Origin: Terriglobales bacterium
GTDB lineage: Bacteria; Acidobacteriota; Terriglobia; Terriglobales; Acidobacteriaceae
Length of the DNA stretch: 64,000 nt
NCBI GenBank assembly: GCA_025936825.1
Contig: JAICSO010000001.1
Span: 682,001-746,000, forward strand
Reading direction: 5' to 3'
Shown: piece by piece, positions 7,514 through 17,192 of the stretch
How the letters are laid out: the number at the start of each line of letters is the position of its first letter
Numbering within the stretch: the stretch's first letter is position 1
Program-made: the position numbers and the translations under genes
Notes under the pieces: model-generated
Seen by the model: only the letters and a program-made list of their open reading frames with translations
Told to the model about the DNA's origin: nothing
The model's database searches: none

Positions 7514-10500
7514 ATGAGCAATACGAGTACGTTTTCCAAAATGGACAAGGTCGCACTGAAGATCCTGATTGGGGTTGCCCTCGCATCGGTATCCTCGAGC
7601 TTCGGCCAGACGAAAGACCCGTACTCCCCCACCTATCGCCCAGAGACTGCAAAGTCGAGGGCGGAACAGGACGCAGAGCAGCGAGTGGCACTGTCGGCGG
7701 ACAAGATCATCGACCTTCTCCGCCAGGAGCCGGGCCTGCTGCTAGAAGCCAAGCGGGTGCTGGTTCGTAAGGCGTATGAACAGGGCCGAATTCTCGATCC
7801 GGATGACCTAACTGATGAAGCCCTGTTCCAGTTGCTGCGCGAAGATCAAAACGTTCGAGTTCTAGTCACTCGTGAAATCGAGGATCGCGGCTATATTCGA
7901 GCAAAACCCACGCGCAAGCAAATTGAGCAGGAACGAGCGGAAAACGGCAGGTATGCAGTAGCGGCTGCACCTTCCCAGGCACAGAATGCCGCCGACAATG
8001 GCCTGAAACCCAGCAATAAAGAAGAAGAGTACTGGCGGAAGCACGACGACTCTGTTCCTCGTTACCCCCAAGCGCCAGCTGAACAGCAGCCAGTTGTGCC
8101 CTCAACGCCTGCTCCGCGCATGCAGCCGCCGGTAAACAACCAGAACCCTGCGCGTCAGTTGGAAATGGCGAATCTTCCAAACGACCAGGACCTTTACGAC
8201 GGCATGGGAGTTGATTCCGGTGCGGCTGCCGACTCCGGAAGAATGAGCCGGATTACCCCCGAGCAATTGCCGGGTCTGCTCTCGGCGAGTTCTCCCGCGA
8301 CCACCAGCTTCGCTATGGTTGACGGCGCTGCGCAGCAACGTGATCGAGGCGCGTCAAGAATTCCGAACTTTGGCTCGTCTGGCTACAACTTAGGTCGCGA
8401 TGGCGTGTTTGGTGCTCAGACAGATGGACATTATGCGTCTGGCGGCGGCCAGAGCTTCGATCAGCAGGCTACGCTGGAGATGCCGCATCAGCAGCTTCCT
8501 TCAGCGCAGGATTTGAATCTTGATCGTCCGCAGATACGACGAAGAGTCAATCCGTACGCGAATGTGCCATCTCTTTACGATTTGTATTCCCAGGTCTCGC
8601 CGCGTCCCGCCATGCTGGAGCGCTTTGGCGCAAGCGTTTTTCGCAATGGCACTGGGAACATCGACAAACTTCCGATGGACTTGCCTGCCGGGCCTGAGTA
8701 CGTGCTCGGACCTGGCGATGGTGTAAGCATCGATATCTGGGGCGGTGTTGCGCAGCGTCTTCAGCGCGTTGTGGATTCTTCAGGCCGGTTGGCTCTGCCG
8801 GAAGCGGGAACCGTTCAAGTAGCTGGAAAAACACTCGGCGATGTGCAGCGTCTGGTGCAGGCAGCGCTCCGCACCCAGTTTCATGACGTCGAGGCCGACG
8901 TTTCGCTGTCGCGAATCCGCAGCGTTCGAGTCTATGTGGTCGGCGAGGTTGAAAATCCTGGCCCTTACGACATTAGTTCGTTATCTACCCCGTTGAACGC
9001 ACTGTATGCCGCGGGTGGCCCGACAACACGGGGATCATTGAGGCATCTGCAACTCTACCGAGGCAAAGACTTGGTTCAGGAAGTTGATGCCTACGATCTG
9101 CTTTTGCATGGAGTAAATGGTGCCATCGCCAGAATCCAGTCCGGCGATACGATCCGCGTCCCTGGTATCGGGCCGGAAGTGACTGTCGCAGGCATGGTTA
9201 CGCATCCGGGCATTTACGAATTGCGAAACGAGGGCAGCCTTGCAGAAGCGCTGGAACTCGCTGGAGGCGTACTGCGCTCTGGAACCTATCGTCATATCGA
9301 AGTGGAGCGCGTCATAGCACACCAAAGTCACACTATGATGCAGCTGCAAATCCCCGAGACCGACGATTCGCAGGCCGTCAATAAAGCACTAAATGATTTC
9401 AAAATCCAGGACGGCGACAAAATCCGCATTTCGCCAATTCTGCCGTATTCGGACAAGACGGTTTATCTAGACGGCCACGTGTTCCATCCGGGCAAGTACG
9501 CCTATCACGATGGCATGAAGCTGACGGACCTCATTCATTCGTACAGCGACTTGTTACCCGAGCCGTATGGCCGGCATGCAGAGGTGATTCGCCTGGAGCC
9601 GCCGGACTACACGCCGATCGTGGTGGCTTTCAACTTAGGCGATGCTCTGGCAGGAAAAGAACAAGACATTACGCTGAAGCCTTTCGACACTGTGCGGGTG
9701 TTCGGTAAATACGACTTTGAAGATCCGCCGGTCGTCAGCATTAGTGGCGAGGTGCGTGATCCGGGCGACCATCTTACAAACGGCGTGACACGGCTGCGCG
9801 ATGCCGTCTATCTTGCGGGCGGCACCACTCCTGACGCGGAACTCGATAATGCACAGGTGTTTCGACACACCGAGGACGGCAAGCTGAAGGTCTTGAACGT
9901 CAACCTTCAGAAGGCGCTGGCTAACGATCCCAAGGACAACCTGTTGCTGGAGCCCAAGGATCGCATCTTCATTCATCGCGATCTGAACAAAGTCGATCCT
10001 CCCACCGTCATCATTCAAGGAGAAGTTGCTCGTCCAGGGAAATACCCGTTGGGTGAAGAGATGACCGCGGCAGATTTGGTCCGTGTTGCGGGAGGCTTTA
10101 AGCGTGGTGCCTTTACCGATACGGCCGATCTTACGCGTTACGAAATGGTGCAAGGAACTAGCGTTGCCGGCGAGACGCAAACCGTCCAGATCGCAAAAGC
10201 AATGACGGGCGAGCCTGACACCAACGTGCGCTTGCACGATGGAGATGTGCTCACTATCAAGCAAGTTGCAGGGTGGAACGATGTAGGTGCGACCATCGCG
10301 GTCCGGGGCGAAGTCATGCATCCCGGTACATATGGAATCCAGGAAGGTGAAAGGCTAAGTTCTATCCTGCAGAGGGCTGGCGGTTTCCGGTCGGATGCGT
10401 ATCCGTATGGGGTTATTTTTGAACGTAAGCAGGTACGTCAGCTCGAAGAAGAAAACCGCGAGCAACTGATTCGTCAGGTCCGAATCGACGGTGCCAATCT

Positions 10501-11041
10501 AACCCAGATTCCAGAACAGGACGCAGACCAGAAGATGGCGAAAGAGGCCGCGGTGAATCAGTGGCAGACCGCACTGCAAAAACTGCAGGATTCGCCACCT
10601 TCAGGCAGACTCGTGGTCCACATCAGTAAAGACGTAAAGCACTGGGCCAAGACCGCCGCAGACATTCAAGTTCGGGCCGGCGATGTGATCTACATTCCCA
10701 AAAAGCCAAACTTCGTGATGGTGGACGGCTCTGTGTATAACCCGACCGCGGTGACTTACAAACCTGGCAAGGACGCTGGTTGGTATCTGAAGCAGGCAGG
10801 GGGCCCCACGAATACAGCTAACAAGAGGGCAGTCTTCGTCATTCGAGCCGACGGCTCGGTCGCGGGTGGGGCAGGAGGTCTATTTAGCGGCGGCGTTGAC
10901 CGGGCGGCGCTTCATCCTGGGGACCTGGTGATGGTTCCCGAAAAAGCCTTCAGCGGAACCACTAAATGGAAAACCACGCTAGAGTCGGCGCAGTTGGCCT
11001 ATGCCGTGGGTATCGCAATCCAAGTCGCGAGAAGTTTCTAG
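7514..11041 (+). CDS. Large polysaccharide export protein with multiple SLBB repeats (Wza-like)
   Basis: The product is 1175 aa from ATG 7514, preceded by GAGGG. A signal-peptide-like start is followed by ~370 residues of low-complexity Gln/Pro/Ala-rich sequence. A Poly_export domain begins near 393 (YVLGPGDGVSIDIWGG). SLBB beta-grasp repeats follow, recognisable at about residues 472 (VVGEVENPGPY), 555 (VAGMVTHPGIY), 648 (LDGHVFHPGKY), 739 (ISGEVRDPGDH), 830 (IQGEVARPGKY), 926 (VRGEVMHPGTY) and 1066 (VDGSVYNPT). Classical Wza has two or three and about 380 residues. It should form the outer-membrane/periplasmic channel for the polymer. The long N-terminal linker and extra repeats suggest a taller periplasmic barrel. 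The next gene starts 2 nt after its stop. Confidence 0.92.
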   Translation: MSNTSTFSKMDKVALKILIGVALASVSSSFGQTKDPYSPTYRPETAKSRAEQDAEQRVALSADKIIDLLRQEPGLLLEAKRVLVRKAYEQGRILDPDDLTDEALFQLLREDQNVRVLVTREIEDRGYIRAKPTRKQIEQERAENGRYAVAAAPSQAQNAADNGLKPSNKEEEYWRKHDDSVPRYPQAPAEQQPVVPSTPAPRMQPPVNNQNPARQLEMANLPNDQDLYDGMGVDSGAAADSGRMSRITPEQLPGLLSASSPATTSFAMVDGAAQQRDRGASRIPNFGSSGYNLGRDGVFGAQTDGHYASGGGQSFDQQATLEMPHQQLPSAQDLNLDRPQIRRRVNPYANVPSLYDLYSQVSPRPAMLERFGASVFRNGTGNIDKLPMDLPAGPEYVLGPGDGVSIDIWGGVAQRLQRVVDSSGRLALPEAGTVQVAGKTLGDVQRLVQAALRTQFHDVEADVSLSRIRSVRVYVVGEVENPGPYDISSLSTPLNALYAAGGPTTRGSLRHLQLYRGKDLVQEVDAYDLLLHGVNGAIARIQSGDTIRVPGIGPEVTVAGMVTHPGIYELRNEGSLAEALELAGGVLRSGTYRHIEVERVIAHQSHTMMQLQIPETDDSQAVNKALNDFKIQDGDKIRISPILPYSDKTVYLDGHVFHPGKYAYHDGMKLTDLIHSYSDLLPEPYGRHAEVIRLEPPDYTPIVVAFNLGDALAGKEQDITLKPFDTVRVFGKYDFEDPPVVSISGEVRDPGDHLTNGVTRLRDAVYLAGGTTPDAELDNAQVFRHTEDGKLKVLNVNLQKALANDPKDNLLLEPKDRIFIHRDLNKVDPPTVIIQGEVARPGKYPLGEEMTAADLVRVAGGFKRGAFTDTADLTRYEMVQGTSVAGETQTVQIAKAMTGEPDTNVRLHDGDVLTIKQVAGWNDVGATIAVRGEVMHPGTYGIQEGERLSSILQRAGGFRSDAYPYGVIFERKQVRQLEEENREQLIRQVRIDGANLTQIPEQDADQKMAKEAAVNQWQTALQKLQDSPPSGRLVVHISKDVKHWAKTAADIQVRAGDVIYIPKKPNFVMVDGSVYNPTAVTYKPGKDAGWYLKQAGGPTNTANKRAVFVIRADGSVAGGAGGLFSGGVDRAALHPGDLVMVPEKAFSGTTKWKTTLESAQLAYAVGIAIQVARSF

Positions 11042-11043
11042 TC

Positions 11044-13554
11044 GTGGGTGGGCTGTATTTGTTGAGGAGTTTGGGCTTGGCGGTCGCGCTTAGTCTTATG
11101 CAACTGTCTATGTGGGCGCAGAATAGTGACTCAGGAAACAGTCCTGCGTCCGCTGCCGATCGAAGCGATATTGCACAGACTGGGAGTGAGGCAGCGAAAA
11201 TCAACATGGCAGTTCGGCCTAGCGAGAGTTCGAAGGCTGACGATACTCTCGGAGAAGATCCTGATAATCGGCTGATTATTCCTTTCGTGAAGCACTTAGC
11301 AACAGATCAGCAAACGTTTTGGACAGCACCAGCACATTTCCGCGTGAGCGATCTGAAGTGGGCTGTTCCTTTTGTAGGGGCTACTGCCGCCTTTATGGCT
11401 GGTGACAGTTGGATATCCAAGCAGATCCCTTTGGGCAAGGTGCAGACGAGTAAGACTTTCTCTGATTACGGCGCTTATTCGCTGATTGCGGCTGGCGGCG
11501 GAGCATTTGTTTTGGGCCACCTCACAGGGGATGACCACATGTCAGAGGCAGGACTGCTCAGCGGGGAAGCGGCCATTAACAGTACCGTGGTTGCCTATCT
11601 ATTCAAGAACGCGACGCAGCGCCCTCGTCCTTACCAAGCGAATGGAAGTGGGACCTTTTTTCAAGGAGGCAGTTCCTTTCCGTCGGAACATGCTGCTATT
11701 GCTTGGTCAATAGCCAGTGTCATGGCGCACGAATATCCCGGGACACTAACAAAAATCCTGGCATACGGTATAGCAACCGGCGTAAGTGCGACACGTGTGA
11801 CAGGGCAACAGCATTTTTCGTCCGACGTAATCATAGGGAGTGCCTTGGGCTGGTATTTCGGCCGCCAGGTCTATCGCGCCCACCACGATGCTGATCTTGG
11901 TGGCGATTCCTGGGGAGATTTGCTGCCTGAATCTTCTGGAGACAAAGAACGCAATCCTGCAAACATGGGGTCGCCATACGTTCCACTCGACAGTTGGGTC
12001 TACCCAGCCCTGGAGCGATTGATCGCATTGGGTTACATCAAGAGCGGCTTCTTGGGCATTCGTCCCTGGACGCGTATGGAATGCGCGCGCATGCTCGAAG
12101 AAGCGGGGCAGGCCATCGCCGATCAGGACGACATGTCGTCGGTGGCTACACGTATTTATAGCGATCTGGCCCAGGAGTTTTCGCCGGAAACAGGCCGCCT
12201 GAATGGCGCTGCAAACCTCGGCGCGAGTCTTGACTCAGTTTACGCGAGGGCGACCAACATTTCCGGCCCACCACTGCGCGACGGCTACCACTTTGGCCAG
12301 ACGGTCGTGAATGACTACGGGCGACCGTACGGGGAAGGAACCAGTTCGATTGTTGGATCCTCTGCGAGTGCCGTTGCAGGGCCCTTCGCGTTCTACGTGC
12401 GGGGCGAGTATCAGCAGGCGCCTGCAGTAGCGGCGTTTACCTCGGGGCAACTGCAAGCAATGGCGAGCGCGGATCTGGTGCCTTCTAGTGCAGCCGGTTT
12501 TTCGGTCAATACTGGATCCTTCCACCGTTTCGAGTTGCTGGAAGGTTCAGTCAGCTTGACCTACAAGAACGTGGAATTCTCATTTGGTCGTCAGAGCACA
12601 TGGCTCGGCCCTACTGGATCAGGGCCATTCCTTTTCAGTAACAACGCCCCGCCTATCACGATGTTCAAGATGGATTCAACGAGCCCATTTGAGATTCCCC
12701 TTATCTCGAAACTCCTAGGGCCGGCGCGAATAGAGTTCTTTCTCGGCAGGCTGTCAGGCCAGCAATGGATCAATTCTCCGCCGACGGTATACGGACCTTA
12801 CCCATCAGATCAGCCGTTTGTTCATGGAAACAAGATTAGTTTCAAGCCCACTCCAAACCTGGAGTTTGGGTCGGATTTCACCGCGGTCTTTGCCGGAGCC
12901 GGTATTCCATTCACCTTTCGCGAGTTTTTTCGGACCTACTTCTCTCATACGAGCCAAGTCGCCACAAATCCGGGGAAGAGATTTTCAGCTTTTGACTTCA
13001 ACTATCGAATCCCCGGTCTGAGGAACTGGCTTACTTTTTATATGGATTCCCTGGTAGTGGACGAGTACTCTCCCATAAGCTCCAGTCGCCCATCGCTCAG
13101 CCCAGGCGTGTACATGCCCCAGGTTCCAGGCCTTCGCAAACTGCAGTTGCGGGCAGAGGGTGTAAGGGAGGCGTTGACCAGTGAATTCAATCCTGGTTTT
13201 ATCTACATCGATCTCCGATATCCAAGCGGATATACCAACGACGGGATTCTTATGGGCAACTGGATTGGGCGAGCGGGGTGGGGAGGACAAGGTTGGGCAA
13301 CTTACTCCTTCTCCAGTCGCAGCAATCTGCAGTTCAGTTACCGTGCACAACGAGTTTCCAGCAAGTTCCTGCAAGGTGGTTCGTTGAACGATATTCGCGC
13401 TCAGTGGAATCAGACATTCAGAAACACGATCAGTCTGACCGCGTCTGCCCAATATGAGAATTGGCGCTTCCCGTTATTGCAGCCCGGCAGGCAGGCCAAC
13501 TTCACCTCGTCAATCCAACTGGTTTATTGGCCGCACTGGAGTGTGGGACGATGA
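11044..13554 (+). CDS. PAP2-type phosphatase fused to Wzi-like capsule assembly domain
   Basis: The start is placed at GTG 11044, giving a clean signal peptide (LRSLGLAVALSLMQLSMWAQ) and 836 residues. Residues ~90-290 are a type 2 phosphatidic-acid phosphatase domain. All three signature blocks are visible: KNATQRPRP (~188), SFPSEH (~209-214) and TGQQHFSSDV (~251-260). From ~320 to the end is a Wzi-like outer-membrane beta-barrel, opening with WVYPALERLIALGYI. The final residues SIQLVYWPHWSVGR end in an aromatic strand. Wzi tethers capsule at the cell surface; PAP2 enzymes dephosphorylate undecaprenyl pyrophosphate or lipids. The fusion suggests a link between lipid-carrier recycling and surface attachment. 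Topology (a normally membrane-bound phosphatase on a secreted barrel) is puzzling. Confidence 0.85.
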   Translation: MGGLYLLRSLGLAVALSLMQLSMWAQNSDSGNSPASAADRSDIAQTGSEAAKINMAVRPSESSKADDTLGEDPDNRLIIPFVKHLATDQQTFWTAPAHFRVSDLKWAVPFVGATAAFMAGDSWISKQIPLGKVQTSKTFSDYGAYSLIAAGGGAFVLGHLTGDDHMSEAGLLSGEAAINSTVVAYLFKNATQRPRPYQANGSGTFFQGGSSFPSEHAAIAWSIASVMAHEYPGTLTKILAYGIATGVSATRVTGQQHFSSDVIIGSALGWYFGRQVYRAHHDADLGGDSWGDLLPESSGDKERNPANMGSPYVPLDSWVYPALERLIALGYIKSGFLGIRPWTRMECARMLEEAGQAIADQDDMSSVATRIYSDLAQEFSPETGRLNGAANLGASLDSVYARATNISGPPLRDGYHFGQTVVNDYGRPYGEGTSSIVGSSASAVAGPFAFYVRGEYQQAPAVAAFTSGQLQAMASADLVPSSAAGFSVNTGSFHRFELLEGSVSLTYKNVEFSFGRQSTWLGPTGSGPFLFSNNAPPITMFKMDSTSPFEIPLISKLLGPARIEFFLGRLSGQQWINSPPTVYGPYPSDQPFVHGNKISFKPTPNLEFGSDFTAVFAGAGIPFTFREFFRTYFSHTSQVATNPGKRFSAFDFNYRIPGLRNWLTFYMDSLVVDEYSPISSSRPSLSPGVYMPQVPGLRKLQLRAEGVREALTSEFNPGFIYIDLRYPSGYTNDGILMGNWIGRAGWGGQGWATYSFSSRSNLQFSYRAQRVSSKFLQGGSLNDIRAQWNQTFRNTISLTASAQYENWRFPLLQPGRQANFTSSIQLVYWPHWSVGR

Positions 13555-13612
13555 GGACCTTCAGTTGCAGGTTGATCGCGTATCCGGTACAGGCTAGAGA
13601 TTGTAAGCGTCG

Positions 13613-14986
13613 ATGAAGACTACTACATCAGTAGCGGGCACAGAACCTCAACTCGAGCCCGGTTTCGAGTCTCCCCGAATGCGGGACAGCGCAAGCGGAG
13701 AGACTCTCATAACTCATTTGCGGCTGCTGTGGGCCGCCAGGGTTCTCGTGTCTAAGGTTGCACTCTTAGGTTTGTTCGTTTCCGTGCTCATGGCCTTCAT
13801 TCTTCCCAAGCGATATCAATCGACAACCGAGATTATGCCGCCCGACATGCAATCTTCTGGGATGGGAATGCTTGCATCCATGGCGCGGAGCACGAGTGTT
13901 CTCGGTACGAGTGCACTCGACCTCCTTGGCACAACCGACAGCGGCTCTACATTCATTTCCATACTCCAGAGCCGCACGGTGCAGGACGGGTTGATTGATC
14001 GCTTTGATCTCATGCGTGTATATGGTTACCGATACCGGCAAGACGCTCGCAAGAAGCTCGCCGAGCGCACCTCCATCGGAGAAGATCGCAAGAGCAGAGT
14101 CATCAGCGTTACCGTTACGGACCGTGATCCTACACGCGCGGCTGCTCTCGCCCGAGCTTATATCGATGAACTCAATCGGCTTTCAGCTGAGTTGAACACC
14201 TCGGCAGCTCATCGCGAACGGGTGTTCATTGAGGATCGCCTGAAATCTGTGAAGCAGGATTTAGACCAGGCATCCAAGGAGTTCAGCGAATTTTCCAGCA
14301 AGAACACTGCCATTGATATCAAAGAGCAGGGGCGGGCTATGGTCGATGCTGCCGCAACCCTCCAAGGACAATTGATCGCCGCGCAGGCCGAACTTCAAGG
14401 TCTGGAGCAAATCTACTCGAGCGGAAACGTGCGGGTTCGCAGCGTGAAGGCAAGAATTGAGGAGCTTAAGCGACAGTTGGACAAATTAGGTGGAAGCGAT
14501 GCCAGCCTGCAACCTAATACAGCGTCAACTTCCTCAGAGCTATATCCATCCATCCGCAAATTGCCTTTGTTGGGCGTCCAGTATGCGGACCTCTATCAGA
14601 AGACGAAGATCCAGGAAACCGTTTACGAGTTGTTAACGCAACAGTATGAAATGGCCAAAGTCCAGGAAGCCCGCGACATCCCCAGCGTCAAAGTCCTGGA
14701 TGAAGCGGAGGTGCCGGAAAAGAGATCTTTCCCTCCGCGCCTTTTGATTTCACTGCTCGGCTTCCTGCTGGCGGGCAGCTTTGCTTGCGGTTGGGTAATT
14801 TTCAAAGAGCGGTGGAGGAACCTGGATGAAGTGAATCCATGGAAGCAGTTTGCGCTCGAGTTTGCAACTAATGTGCGCAATGACGGTCGGTCGCTCTGGC
14901 GGCGAGTGCATCCGGCATCTCGGCTCACTGCCGACGAAATAGATTGGCACGGATCCTCCAATGGGCGGAACGGCAACAATAGCTAG
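13613..14986 (+). CDS. Wzz/GNVR-type polysaccharide chain-length determinant
   Basis: The product is 457 aa. Transmembrane helix 1 is at about 45-65 (VALLGLFVSVLMAFILP) and is followed by the typical YQSTTEIMPP strand. A long coiled-coil region lies at ~200-290. The second helix is at ~380-400 (LLISLLGFLLAGSFACGWVIF), preceded by the Pro-rich PEKRSFPPR motif of this family. No tyrosine-kinase (BY-kinase) domain follows, and no separate kinase gene is in the cluster. The protein should sit in the inner membrane and set polymer length together with Wzy and the exporter. It starts 58 nt after the PAP2-Wzi gene. Confidence 0.9.
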   Translation: MKTTTSVAGTEPQLEPGFESPRMRDSASGETLITHLRLLWAARVLVSKVALLGLFVSVLMAFILPKRYQSTTEIMPPDMQSSGMGMLASMARSTSVLGTSALDLLGTTDSGSTFISILQSRTVQDGLIDRFDLMRVYGYRYRQDARKKLAERTSIGEDRKSRVISVTVTDRDPTRAAALARAYIDELNRLSAELNTSAAHRERVFIEDRLKSVKQDLDQASKEFSEFSSKNTAIDIKEQGRAMVDAAATLQGQLIAAQAELQGLEQIYSSGNVRVRSVKARIEELKRQLDKLGGSDASLQPNTASTSSELYPSIRKLPLLGVQYADLYQKTKIQETVYELLTQQYEMAKVQEARDIPSVKVLDEAEVPEKRSFPPRLLISLLGFLLAGSFACGWVIFKERWRNLDEVNPWKQFALEFATNVRNDGRSLWRRVHPASRLTADEIDWHGSSNGRNGNNS

Positions 14987-15011
14987 CTCTTGTACAACTG
15001 AACTCACGCTG

Positions 15012-16529
15012 ATGACGCGCACAGAGAAGTTAATCCTTTTGAAGAACGTCGTCGCGAATGTGCTACGCGGCAGTATGGCAGCACTTGTGGCTGTCCTTCT
15101 GCCTCCGTTTCTCACGCGCCTGATGTCCCCCAATGCGTACGGCGCGTGGTCGTTGATATTGCAGATTAGCGCCTATGTGGGATACCTCGATTTCGGCATT
15201 CAAACTGCTGTGGGTCGATACGTTGCTCACTGCAACGAAACCGGCGATGTTGATCGTCGCGACAGGATTGTGAGCACTTCGTTGGCGGCACTTACGTTCG
15301 CGGGCGTAGCGGGGATCATTGGCACCCTCCTTGCGGCGAGCATTTTGCCAGCAGTGTTTCGACAGATGCCCAGTGCATTGCTGGGCGACGCGCGCGCGGC
15401 GCTAGTGATTGTCGGCATCTCCCTGGCGGTTGGCCTTCCCGCTTCACTGTTCAACGGCGTTTTTGTCGGGCTTCAGCGATACGAAATTCCTGCCATTACC
15501 GTGGGAACATCGCGTGCCTTAAGCGCCGTGTTATTGGTCGTTGTGGCGCGTCGCGGGGGCAGCCTTACCAGCATGGCTGTAGCTACAGCGGCCGTGAACC
15601 TGATTTCTTACGCATTTCAGTTTCTGCTGTACCGAGGCTCTGCGCTCAAGCTTCGCTTGTCTCCCGGACTGGTGTCGCGCGCGGCCGCAAACGAGTTGCT
15701 CAGTTACTGTTTCAGTTTGACGATCTGGTCGTTTGCCATGCTGCTGGTCACCGGTCTTGATTTGATGATTGTGGGGCATTTCCAGTTTGAGGCTGTCGGG
15801 GCATATGCGGTGGCGGCCACCCTGATCACTTTTCTGGTTGGGCTGCAACAAGCCGTGTTTAATGTGATGATCCCGTCCACCGCTGTCCAGCACGCCAGGG
15901 GCGGCGCTGATTCCTTGGGTTCACTGATGATAACTGCAACCCGATACGGACTCTTCTTGCTCCTGCTTGGCGGCCTTCCCTTGATCCTTGGCGCGCGACA
16001 ACTGCTTACCGTCTGGGCAGGTGCTCCTTATGCAGTGCGGGGGACGACGGTGTTGCGCCTGCTTGTCGCTGCCAACATCGTGAGATTATCTGCCGTACCC
16101 TACGCCATGACCTTAATCGGTACCGGCCAACAAAGACTCGTAATCGCGACACCGTTGTTTGAGGGATTTTCCAATCTTCTGGTCAGCTTCTTCGCCGCGT
16201 ATTACTTCGGAGCCGTGGGTGTGGCGGTTGGTACGCTAGTCGGTTCGGTGATCGGTGTGCTTGGAAATTTCGCATACAACATGCCACGTACTATCGGCTT
16301 CAAGCTGAGCAGATATCTGTATATCCGGGATGGTCTTTTGCGTCCTTGCTTATGCGCCATTCCAGTGACTACCCTAGCATTATTAGCTGAATTGCATATC
16401 TCTCCATCCCGAGCCGAGAGTTACGTGGTGTTCGGCGGGGTCTTATTTACCACACTCTTGCTGCTTTGGCGCTGGGGACTGATTGAACCTGAACGTACCA
16501 AATTAAGAAACTTGAAGTTCGCCATCTGA
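15012..16529 (+). CDS. Wzx-type polysaccharide flippase (MOP superfamily)
   Basis: The product is 505 aa from ATG 15012; an in-frame ATG at 14961 would overlap the previous gene and adds a polar stretch. The sequence is hydrophobic throughout with about 12-14 helices. The N-terminus LLKNVVANVLRGSMAALVAV, then PFLTRLMSPNAYGAWSLILQI, is typical of RfbX/Wzx flippases. It should move the undecaprenyl-linked repeat unit to the periplasmic face for polymerisation by the Wzy at 20193. The next gene begins three bases after its stop. Confidence 0.9.
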   Translation: MTRTEKLILLKNVVANVLRGSMAALVAVLLPPFLTRLMSPNAYGAWSLILQISAYVGYLDFGIQTAVGRYVAHCNETGDVDRRDRIVSTSLAALTFAGVAGIIGTLLAASILPAVFRQMPSALLGDARAALVIVGISLAVGLPASLFNGVFVGLQRYEIPAITVGTSRALSAVLLVVVARRGGSLTSMAVATAAVNLISYAFQFLLYRGSALKLRLSPGLVSRAAANELLSYCFSLTIWSFAMLLVTGLDLMIVGHFQFEAVGAYAVAATLITFLVGLQQAVFNVMIPSTAVQHARGGADSLGSLMITATRYGLFLLLLGGLPLILGARQLLTVWAGAPYAVRGTTVLRLLVAANIVRLSAVPYAMTLIGTGQQRLVIATPLFEGFSNLLVSFFAAYYFGAVGVAVGTLVGSVIGVLGNFAYNMPRTIGFKLSRYLYIRDGLLRPCLCAIPVTTLALLAELHISPSRAESYVVFGGVLFTTLLLLWRWGLIEPERTKLRNLKFAI

Positions 16530-16532
16530 ATA

Positions 16533-17192
16533 ATGCTGCGAAAGATAGTACATTTTTGGCGAGAGCCCCTGCTCAACAAGGTCTACCATCTAGGCACGGC
16601 CTACTATAAAGCAAAAGGATTCCTGCTTTACCGACTGCTGTTTGCAGACTTTGGGAATGGTTCCTATATCCGACGGCCCTTACTCATTCTATATCCGAAC
16701 TTTATCCAAATCGGCAAAAAGGTTGGCATTCGCGATGGTGTTCGGCTGGAGATTGTTCCCAGCGGTATCCGCGTCCCTAGCCTTGCGATTGGTGACAACA
16801 CCAATATCGAGCAGAACGTGCACATAGTCTGCCGCAACCGTGTACATATTGGATCTAACGTATCTATTACGGCTAATTGTGCCATTGTAGACGTCACTCA
16901 TCCCTTTGAAGATGTAAGCGATCCAAACAAGATTGGGAGTAGGGTCCGTGACGACGAGTCATTTGTGGAGATCGGAGACGGTGCATTCCTAGGGTTCGGC
17001 ACGGTTGTTCTTCCAGGTGTGCGCATCGGGTCCAAAGCTGTGATTGGCGCAAACTCAGTTGTGGTTCGGGACGTTCCTGACTATTCAGTCGCGGCGGGAG
17101 TACCAGCAGTCGTAAAGCAGGCGTATGATTTTGCAAAGCAGGAATGGACAAGGGTGCCGGCAGCTGACAAACGGGAACAAGTCAAGATATGA
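16533..17192 (+). CDS. Hexapeptide-repeat acyltransferase (LbH family)
   Basis: The product is 219 aa. A short N-terminal helical part is followed by left-handed beta-helix repeats: IGKKVGIRDGVRLEI, LAIGDNTNIEQNVHI, IGSNVSITANCAIVD, VEIGDGAFLGFGTVVL and IGSKAVIGANSVVV. The VTHPFED motif and the final VAAGVPAVV are typical of WbbJ/serine O-acetyltransferase-like sugar acetyltransferases. It probably O-acetylates a sugar of the repeat unit using acetyl-CoA. The stop codon overlaps the start of the methyltransferase gene (ATGA), so the two are translationally coupled. Confidence 0.85.
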   Translation: MLRKIVHFWREPLLNKVYHLGTAYYKAKGFLLYRLLFADFGNGSYIRRPLLILYPNFIQIGKKVGIRDGVRLEIVPSGIRVPSLAIGDNTNIEQNVHIVCRNRVHIGSNVSITANCAIVDVTHPFEDVSDPNKIGSRVRDDESFVEIGDGAFLGFGTVVLPGVRIGSKAVIGANSVVVRDVPDYSVAAGVPAVVKQAYDFAKQEWTRVPAADKREQVKI

